Shown here in pieces: positions 56,675 to 64,000 of a stretch of DNA of 64,000 nt (its first letter is position 1; each line of letters opens with the position of its first letter). Where the stretch lies: assembly GCA_037176885.1 (NCBI GenBank), contig JAWWNJ010000011.1, positions 1,426,001-1,490,000 on the forward strand. Reading direction: 5' to 3'. The DNA comes from Favolaschia claudopus (lineage: Eukaryota; Basidiomycota; Agaricomycetes; Agaricales; Mycenaceae). The notes under the pieces were generated by a model, which saw only the letters and a list, made by a program, of their open reading frames with translations, ran no database searches and was not told the origin of the DNA. The position numbers and the translations under genes are program-made.

Positions 56675-57642
56675 TCATCGGTACTCGTCGCCATAGAGCT
56701 CGAATTCCCAAGGCGCTTTTTTACTGGGACCACCTTGGCTAAACCAAATTCTTCTTAATCGACATGTTGCATATACTTTGACGTAGGAAGTATGGGAGAA
56801 GAATGCAGTAGGCATGGATGTTGGTAACGAGGCCGGCGTCAGCGGGCCTTGAGTTCCGCGGGGTAGGAGGGATGAAGACCCAAAATGGGGGAGATACGTG
56901 GGAAGGTGTAAGGTGACCGTAGCCCAAGCGGTGAGGGGACGGGAAGAGATCGGGGGGAACGATAGCGGAAGATGAAGAATGGGAGGCGACGAAGGTTTCG
57001 TAGAGAGATTCAGCCGTGGCTCTTTCTGAAGACAAATTCAATCAGCCGTAAGAAAAGATGTGTGGAACGGTATTTTTGACGAGATTTCCAGCCAGGAAGC
57101 CGCAGACGTGTGAATAAAAGAAATCACCTGGAATGTCGAGAGACGCACGATACCGACGTGGCCAGACCGATCAACCAGGCCGATTTCGAACGACCACTCC
57201 CTTCCTAAATCTCGAACCTGAATGTGGACCCAAGGATGCGTCAAGCCTAGGGGAAAGCTCGCATGCTCTGAGTGCATGACATCATACGGCGGACAACGGA
57301 TGTAAGTCGTGCGCAGAGTGGGAGATTGGATATGAAGCACTCGTTGAGAGAGACCAAGGCCCGAACTGCCGCTAGTAGACTGATATTAACAGCGGGCCCC
57401 AGAGCTGCGTTGAACTGGTCAGTTTACCTTTCCTCAGATGCATCGGAATCTTCTCCGATCGGCGGTGAAATTGGAACCGCTGGAGCAGGAGGCACAGGAA
57501 GCGAAGTTTTGTCAATGAGTAGATGAATAAAAGAATCCGAAGGCAGGGCCGAATCGCAGGAAGTGCCGAAGAGACCGAGAGGATTTGAGCCCGTTGAGGA
57601 AAATATCGACACTATTTCTGGCTGAACGGTGTTCATGAACAT
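56675..57642 (-). CDS. CFAP20-domain protein
   Basis: Three exons. It starts MFMNTVQPEIVSIFSSTGSN, aligned with the conserved CFAP20 start (MFKNT..GFLSILYSIGS). Exon 1 ends in an acidic DSDASEE stretch (donor GTAAAC, acceptor CTACTAG). Exon 2 gives VLHIQSPTLRTTYIRCPP, GLTHPWVHIQVRDLGREW and SFEIGLVDRSGHVGIVRLST. Exon 3 (acceptor TCTTCAG) gives KEPRLNLSTKPSSPPILHLP, WATVTLHLPTYLPHF and the end VYATCRLRRIWFSQG, WEFELYGDEYR. In flagellated organisms CFAP20 binds axonemal and centriolar microtubules; a role in transcription has also been reported in animal cells. Mushrooms have no flagella, so the role here is unknown. A Pro/Ser insert near GTQGPLTPAS is not in the animal protein. Confidence 0.82.
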
Positions 57643-57757
57643 CGTGGTTCAAAGTCAAGATGCGAACAAACAATGAACAAATAGACCACCACCAAGATAA
57701 ACAATATGACGGATCGTCTCGGGCCGGAACCGCTCAACCAGCGCATCGACACTGGAG
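57643..57757. promoter_or_regulatory. 115-bp bidirectional promoter, CFAP20 / PIG-P
   Basis: The start codons of two divergent genes are 115 bp apart. This forces shared or overlapping promoter elements. No named box is visible. Confidence 0.5.
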
Positions 57758-58327
57758 ATGGAGGACAATCCCACCTCTCCGCTTTCTCCGGTAGCCCAGT
57801 TTCCTCCAATTCCTTTCCCTGAATATCGTAATCGTGCCCCAGAATTCTACGGCTTTGTCGCTTGGACTTCCACTTCGTTTGCATACTTTGCCTACCTTCT
57901 CTGGGCCTTTTTACCGGACGAGTACATCCAATGGCTCGGAATCACCTGGTACCCAAGTCGGTGAGCTCCAATTTTCTCCACAGTCGAAAGAAACCACATC
58001 TCTTGTAGGGAATGGGCCGTGCTTTTCCCCGCCTGGTCAATAGTTGTCGTTTTACTCACGTATTTCGCGTATTTCGCTCTCGCATTGTATGGAACGCCCG
58101 CGTTCTCTGACATGAGCTCTATTATCGGTATCTATATTATTCTGAGATGTTCACCCATGTTAAATCGCATCCCAGATTCCCGAGCCCATTTACCGCCCAT
58201 CAATCCGGAGCGCAACCCTTATCTCCAGTACGCCGACCCCGCCACTGTTCCGGATTTATACGACATACCTATCGGACTGGTCAATCGCGTTTGCTATGGT
58301 TCACCTCCGAATCGCGCGGCGGACTAG
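57758..58327 (+). CDS. GPI19: PIG-P subunit of GPI N-acetylglucosaminyltransferase
   Basis: Small membrane subunit of the ER complex that adds GlcNAc to phosphatidylinositol, the first step of GPI-anchor synthesis. Three exons (57758-57960, 58009-58127, 58176-58327) encode 157 residues, all phases closing. The family signature is clear: PEFYGFVAWTSTSFAYFAYL (first membrane helix), LLWAFLPDEYIQWLGITWYP, SREWAVLFPAWSIVVVLLTY (second helix) and the C-terminal DPATVPDLYDIPIGLVNRVC. The N-terminal 25 residues are Pro-rich and cytosolic. Confidence 0.92.
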
Positions 58328-58989
58328 GGACCGACAGGCTGGAAGTGTGTATCGTAAATTCTGTATCACTCCCAATTCAAATGGCTTCGAACAAATTTTC
58401 TCGCTTGCAGTTCAGCCAGTGCAATTCTGTCCTTCTGCTGCCATTGGAATCTGCAATATGATTGTTGCGAGGGAACTGTTATAACTGTTCTCTATCCAGG
58501 TATCTGTGCGGAAACTGAGCGCATTTCATTGATAGCTTCCCGCGATATTGGCCTCCAAACATGGGGTAAAGGTGTGCCTGGATAGTAAGTGACGTCTTAC
58601 ATACTAATGCGAACTACTTACAGAAGGCTTTCGACCACTGGCGTGAGGATGTCTGTGAAATTCGGTCCCATAGTTGATCTCAGCTTGAAAAGCCAGCATG
58701 TTGCACTGCCCAAATCAACGCATGTTTTATCAGGTACTTCTGGATCTCAACACCGGGAAAGAAGTCTATAAGGTAACGGGTTCAATTCCAAACGCGCAGG
58801 GATTCCGACGGTCAAAACACATTAGCACATGATCAGTTCCAGGATACTGTCCTTACAGGCAAATTTCTAACTCCGCGACTCGGAAGCAACCGCACTGTTA
58901 TAGAAGATCTATCGACTATCAAAGTCTGACTTGATGAGACTATAAAGCTGTTGGAGGACCCCGGTTTATACCGCCAAATGCCAGATCCC

Positions 58990-59337
58990 GGTTCGGACAA
59001 AAATCGCGGATTTGGGCCGTGAAGGCTAGAGGACAAAATTTGGGGAGACGGAGCCCAGGTACCTAGATCCGGTTCGGACAAAAATTCGGCTGTCGCAGAG
59101 GGTTGAGTCCGCCGAAGACAAGCCGAACGTCGAGGAGAAAGTGAATTTCTTGAAATTCGTGGAGAAAATGGCTAGACTTGGATGAAAGAGCGCAAAAAAC
59201 GGTTTAGGAAGAAAAATTGAGCATTTTTGATGGTAGAAAGCGGAAAATCACCCGCTTTTGGCAGCCTACGGCACGACAGGCTACCTCCGGTTCGGACAAA
59301 AACTGCCCAATCCGCCCAAAACTGGTTCGGACAAAAA
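58990..59337. repeat. Four dispersed copies of a 14-bp element
   Basis: GGTTCGGACAAAAA occurs at about 58990, 59071, 59289 and 59324, all on the plus strand and in different surroundings. Two copies follow similar leaders (AGATCCCG, AGATCC). Confidence 0.8.
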
Positions 59338-59651
59338 TTGGGGGTTTTGGCCGATTGGGGATCTAGCCTTCAAAGGGATAAACCGGGGTCCTGCTGTTGG
59401 CTGCTTCAAGTTGCCTTTCTTGGGCGACAAAGGAGGATCAACATCCTTCGTATATTGTTCGTAAGTAGGGTTCAACGATCCGCGGTTTGATAGTGTGCAT
59501 GAGAACGCCGTGACGATGTAGCAGATTTGGCCGGGGCCAGCCTGAGCAGTTATCAGAAATGACGCGCGGCCAGCTTGCGGATTCGAATTCGCAGGAGCGG
59601 GAGCGGGAGCAATGGTAGGAGTGAACTCTCCGGTCAGCTGAAGTTCTGAGT

Positions 59652-59958
59652 GTCAACCCATGTTCGTGGATTACTTAAAATCTTTACGAACGACGAAGCA
59701 CTCGCAGGCTGAGATGTACGAGCCAAAGAACCAAACCAGAATTTCTCAATTATCAGCCCATGTTTGTGGAGTGTTCGAACCTTTGTGGACTCAGGTTAAA
59801 GCAGTCCCGAACCGACGGCAGCGCGCTAGAGTATTTGCAGACGCAGACGTTCAAAGCACCGTGACAGCACCCAGGACGCAAGTACCACGGACGTCAGATT
59901 TGAAAGACCCAGACCAACGCAGAATTTCTGATTATCACTGGCAAGCCCATGTTTGTGG
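59652..59958. repeat. Imperfect direct repeats
   Basis: CAGAATTTCT..ATTATCA followed by AGCCCATGTTTGTGG appears at 59737-59769 and again at 59920-59958. A shorter variant (CAACCCATGTTCGTGG) lies near 59654-59669. Spacing is about 90-185 bp. Confidence 0.7.
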
Positions 59959-61746
59959 CTTAGTGGAATTTAAATCCGTGTTGTCGAAGTCGCGAAGCCT
60001 CGAAGCCGTCCGGGAGGGATAGCCTGAGACACCCGGGAGGGCCGGGCCCGGCGAGCGGCTTAGGGCATGTCCTTATTTGGTTTCGTACATCCAGCGCCGG
60101 AAGCTTTTGTGTGGAGCCGATTGCTGAACAAGATAAAAACAGAACCACGGAGAAATGAAAGGGTTGCAAACAGATAGTGACAGGTACAATACACACATCC
60201 ACGCTTGAGGAGTCACATCTTCTTTTTGTAGGTTTGCGGGACTTGTGCCATGGCCGTCATTTCGATATTTTCTTTCTTCACGCGACCTCTCGCGAGGCAG
60301 GCTCTGGGTGTGTAAAGTTCATAACCACACGATGCATGAGCAAAATAGGTAGAAGTACTCGGTAAACGCACCCAGGCTTCCCGTCAGCAGAAAAAAACTC
60401 GCCACTTGCCAGTCTCCGGATCCAAAATACCGAACTGAGTCTTGATATCGATTTCCCCTGCCAAGCACGGCTATTTTGGGGATTTTGAATAACTGGATAG
60501 CATGCATACACTCAGACGAACAGCTCTTAAAGCTATTTGAGAAATTGAATGCACCTGAACTCTCTATATAAAAAGCACAGCAATTCCGTGCGATTTCCGT
60601 AGGAGCTCCAAAACATAGGCTGTGCATCTTACTGTAAATGAAATGTGAGCGACTCAATCATTGTGGAAAGCGGCGAACATCGTCGAGTGCTGAGCAATTG
60701 TGGGCAACATTGAAGCGGTAAACGTATTTCGTTCGGCGCCCTCCGGATTGTTGCAGCGCAGGATGACCGAAGTAGCCGTAGAAGTGTTTGCAAAACGAGA
60801 CGCGGACACGAAATGAGGGTTGAGTGTCGTTAGAACTATAAAGTGAGATAGTGTTCGTAAACTGGGAGCTGTTTCGAAGAGGATCCGAGGGCACTCAGGC
60901 TCTCCGGCGGAAGAAAAATGTACTTCGTGTCAATTTCCGTGCGAGTTCCGCGCCAGCTCCAATATCTCGTTGGCCGTGAAATTTGCCCTGCCGTGAATTA
61001 GACTTGTTCATGAACGTTTTGGTCAGCGTGAGACTGAGAGCGGGGAACATTGAAATTTGAGCCTCACCCCCCCGGGTCCTTCCTGAACATTTTCGGGGTA
61101 TTCAGCGCTCTCCGCGTTCAAAGTGCCGCAAGATCGCCGAGCTCGCCGGGGAGTGGGATTTTATGGTCGAGTCATCTTCGCCTTGGCCGGTGAAAAGTGA
61201 TCATCTTACGCCGGGCGAATCCGACTTGCGATGGAAGCTCAGTTAGAATCCAAGTGCGCCGCTGGGGTCTAGAATGGATAAAATTATCGACACACTATAG
61301 AACGAGTTTAAGTTGATACCTAGTTCTCGGCAAAGCTCCACTGGTAGAGGGCCCCGGCGAGGGTCGTGGCGTTGTCCCATTATTTAGAATTCACACCGGA
61401 ATGTTAGTTCTGCTCTTGAGGTATTTTACCGAATTCGACAGTGCCTGTTACAAAAATCAGACCCAGTGGCTGCGGCATGGGAGAGCGCAAAATGCGCGCA
61501 GTCTGCCAGTCAACTGCGTAAGTAATGGCGCAACAATGACCAATAAGTACCATGCGATGATCGGTTACGAGTACAAACTTGGAAAGGTCTCCACATCGAA
61601 GCAGTGGAGTAGAAATACTGATGCCTTGGTAGATCCTCCGGGCTTGAACATTTGGGGGAGTCGGAGTCAGTGGGTGAGTTGTGTTTGGAATGGTCGGCAT
61701 TTTCCGTACCGCCATTTAAGGTAATTTCCCCACGCTCGTGACGAGT

Positions 61747-61767
61747 CTGTGACATGCAATGTCACAG
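61747..61767. repeat. Perfect inverted repeat (hairpin)
   Basis: Arms CTGTGACAT and ATGTCACAG (9 bp each) flank a GCA loop. There is no T-run after it, and nothing in the surroundings gives it a function. Confidence 0.7.
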
Positions 61768-62751
61768 GCTCTGTGCTAATTTCGCAACAGTTCAACGCCG
61801 TGCGTTATCCTGCAGCGGCGGATTTTTTTGCGGTTTCTCTGCATTTGAATGACAACATCCGTTACGGAGACGAGTCCTGGCACACTGCGCTGCAAGCATT
61901 AGCCTGAAAAGAATCGTTATCAAGCTCCAAGTTAGTACCTCCAGAACCGGTCTAGAATTCGGCTCGTGTGGCATGCAATTGTCACGCAGGCTACATATAG
62001 CGGGCAATTGAATTTTCCACCCCGAAATGGAACGTTGCTCGTTGACCTGTGTCCAGAATCGTCGAAAATGATGTCAGGTACCCCAAGACACTATACCGAC
62101 CTCCACGAACCTGTAATAATTTTACGACCCTCTGTGCTAGGGCACGACGATTTGCATGCTGCAGAATATCACTATCGCCGCGTTCCAATATTATTTTGAC
62201 CGTCCGCATTTTGTTCTGTGGGTCAGATTGCTTCGGGCATGGTTTGACTCTGCGAGATTGCAATCTGTGCAACGTAACGTACGAGACTGCGGGAGAGCGG
62301 AGAGGGCTTCATTTGGATTGGGTTTGGTTAGTTTAAAAACGGTGGGTTCTCCAAGTTCCATAATTTCCAGGCGGAATAACGAGCATTAGAGAACTCCGGA
62401 TGGGGACGATCATATGGATGTGCGTGTGCTTCCGGCAATAGGACGATTCTTGACTTTGTTTTCATTGGTTCAAGGCACTGGCAGTTCCGTCAGTTGCACG
62501 ATGAGATCCCACATAAGAACAGAAAGTTACAAGTCAGATGTACCTTTACGTCGTCGGTGGATAACGAATTTCCCCGTAGGTGGTGTGTGTATAAAGGGCT
62601 GAGCGTGGGTCTCCAAGTATTCTCACGTTTAGCACTACAAAAGCCCGTGCTTTCGACCGTCTTGACCCCAGACCACCACCACCCTCACATATCGTCCTCA
62701 TCGTGTCTATCGTCTAGCTCCCGGCGCAAGGCTAGGCGCACCACCAGGCCA

Positions 62752-64000
62752 ATGTATCACGCTCAGACCCAGATGTCACACAACCAGTCCGCGCAAACTT
62801 CGTATATACGCAGCGGGGGCAGCCATGGCGCGTCTAGTGGTTCTCCTCAGTCCATATCCTCTATATCCTATGGTGAGTATTTAAACCGCCTTTTTTCTCG
62901 CCCGTTTTCCCGTTTGCCAATATGTTCAGCACACTGTTCATCCTCTACGTCATCCATTCTTCTCTCTGTCGCACCCAGTTCCAATTTTCGCGTCCATTGA
63001 CTCGTCCCCAGCGCTCTCAAATTCGTCGCCTCAGGCCCCGCCATCGCCCGTACGCATCCGACACCAACCGCCGTTTCCCGGTTCGGCCTTTGAGCCAATT
63101 GATCCCATTCAAATGTCCCCAATTTCCGCCACATTTCAAGTCGCATCTGCTCCATCGTCCCAAACAATGGGCTCTAATACAACGCCGCCCTACCCGCCCG
63201 ATTGGCCCCCCTCGCATCTCCCGACTCTGCCATCGTTCCCGAATTCCAATACCCTCCCATTTCAATCACCCGCCGCGTCCCGTGGTTCATTTCCGCCGTC
63301 CCCAGTTTCCCCCTCCCGGCCTGCACCGTCGCTGCGCCTTCCCGTCGTCCCACCTCATCCAGATTTCAACTTCGCCTACATGAACCCCTCGTTTCCCGCC
63401 CACCCGGGGTCAGTCAACTACCGGGAATTGGCGCTATCACTCAGCGACAACGAAGAAGACGATAGTGATTATCCTCCGCAGGCGATGAATCAGCGGGATG
63501 GAATTCCTGGGTACGTTTTTATCTATTTTGATTTTTCGCCCAGTTGCGTCGACTCTAACTCATTCGATTTCCAGAGCCTCGATGGAGCCGCAGAGCATGG
63601 TACTCGACAACGACCCGGACGGCGAGTATGAGTCGGATTCGGGTCCGTCGACCCCTGATTCGGGGACAGCGTCGCCTCCCATTGTCATCGAAACCATTCC
63701 TTCCGCTGTGGAACGCAAGCAAAGGCGTGAACGGAAACCCGATAAAATGGTATGTGAGCTGCATCCTACGTTTGATCTATCCACTGATCGACACCGGCCA
63801 GCATCCGTGCAGTATCTGCAATAAGGAATTTCCTCGGTCAGGATCTGAGGTATTCCTATCCCAATCTACTTACGCGGTCTATCCAGGCCAAGTGCTTTGG
63901 AAACGCACATGAATTCGCACACAAACAGTCGTCGTAAGTCATCCGTATCATTACCGCGACTGACCTTGCCTTGACACTTCAATCAGCATATCCCTGTGAA
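62752..64000 (+). CDS. C2H2 zinc-finger protein, 5' part (runs off right edge)
   Basis: Probable DNA-binding transcription factor; only the N-terminal part is in the window. Exons join as follows: MYHAQTQMSHNQSAQTSY..ISSISYG, then VPIFASIDSSPALSNSSPQA and a Pro/Ser-rich low-complexity stretch. An acidic ELALSLSDNEEDDSDY comes next, then DNDPDGEYESDSGPSTPDS, IETIPSAVERKQRRERKPDK and a zinc finger. The finger HPCSICNKEFPRPSALETHM (with NSHTNS after it) is built from two small exons and carries Cys-x2-Cys and His-x3-His. It is followed by a typical linker-like RPYPCE that starts a second finger at the edge. The ATG at 62752 is the first in frame. The basic ERKQRRERK patch could be a nuclear localisation signal. 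Confidence 0.8.

Larger units (their letters stand above)
58328..62751. other. Gene-poor stretch with small dispersed repeats
   Basis: About 4.4 kb. No ORF above 120 codons and none with a motif. It contains the GGTTCGGACAAAAA repeats, the 59.65-59.96 kb direct repeats and a small hairpin, listed separately. The last 150 bp are the leader of the zinc-finger gene. Probably a degenerate transposon-rich region. Confidence 0.45.

Noticed and set aside
58760..58800. GGGTTCAATTCC, similar to a tRNA B box
   Set aside because: No A box at the right distance upstream and no cloverleaf can be drawn.
58990..59958. Possible CRISPR-like array
   Set aside because: Repeats are short, irregularly spaced and imperfect, spacers are not uniform, and the genome is eukaryotic.
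61335..61370. CACTGGTAGAGGG, similar to a tRNA D-arm
   Set aside because: No matching anticodon arm, T arm or acceptor stem nearby.

Overview
This window looks like nuclear DNA of a mushroom-forming basidiomycete (Agaricomycetes). The reasons are: many short introns of about 45-60 bp with GT..AG ends (a few GC..AG), coding density of roughly one gene per 4 kb, a FunK1-type kinase, F-box paralogues with a basidiomycete-style layout, and a DUF2235-TPR protein. Genes were assembled by reading exons on both strands and checking that intron phases close. Where exon coordinates are given, the reading frame was verified across every junction.

Layout. 1-614 (-): C-terminal part of a FunK1 kinase, running off the left edge. 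1081-6057 (-): cortical anchor of the ApsA/Num1/Mcp5 family. 7917-9556 (-): secreted aldose 1-epimerase. 10192-14726 (-): a 10-exon DUF2235-TPR protein that lacks the catalytic serine. 16246-17356 (+): aldo/keto reductase. 17487-18516 (-): probable proteasome assembly chaperone Pba1/PSMG1, ending in an HbYX motif. 18772-21113 (+): F-box protein. 22134-25259 (-): class I cyclic-nucleotide phosphodiesterase. 27364-32405 (-): two tandem paralogues of the F-box protein, one carrying a frameshift. 32488-34354 (+): METTL16-type U6 snRNA m6A methyltransferase with an 11-nt microexon. 34474-37756 (-): COPII coat subunit Sec24. 44388-46122 (+): G-protein alpha subunit. 47385-49564 (-): cytochrome P450. 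50919-52085 (-): proline/serine-rich protein of unknown function. 56675-57642 (-): CFAP20-domain protein. 57758-58327 (+): PIG-P subunit of GPI-GlcNAc transferase. 62752 to the right edge (+): C2H2 zinc-finger protein, incomplete.

The genes are mostly housekeeping or signalling genes and do not form an obvious biosynthetic cluster. G-alpha and the cAMP phosphodiesterase belong to one pathway but lie 19 kb apart. Two gene pairs are head-to-head with only 82 and 115 bp between start codons (F-box B/METTL16 and CFAP20/PIG-P). Gene-poor stretches (37.8-44.4, 52.1-56.7 and 58.3-62.7 kb) hold short decayed-looking ORFs and small dispersed repeats.

The most unusual items are the DUF2235-TPR protein with Ser replaced by Ala at the nucleophile elbow, the mosaic F-box family with a pseudogenising 7-bp loss, and the METTL16 microexon.
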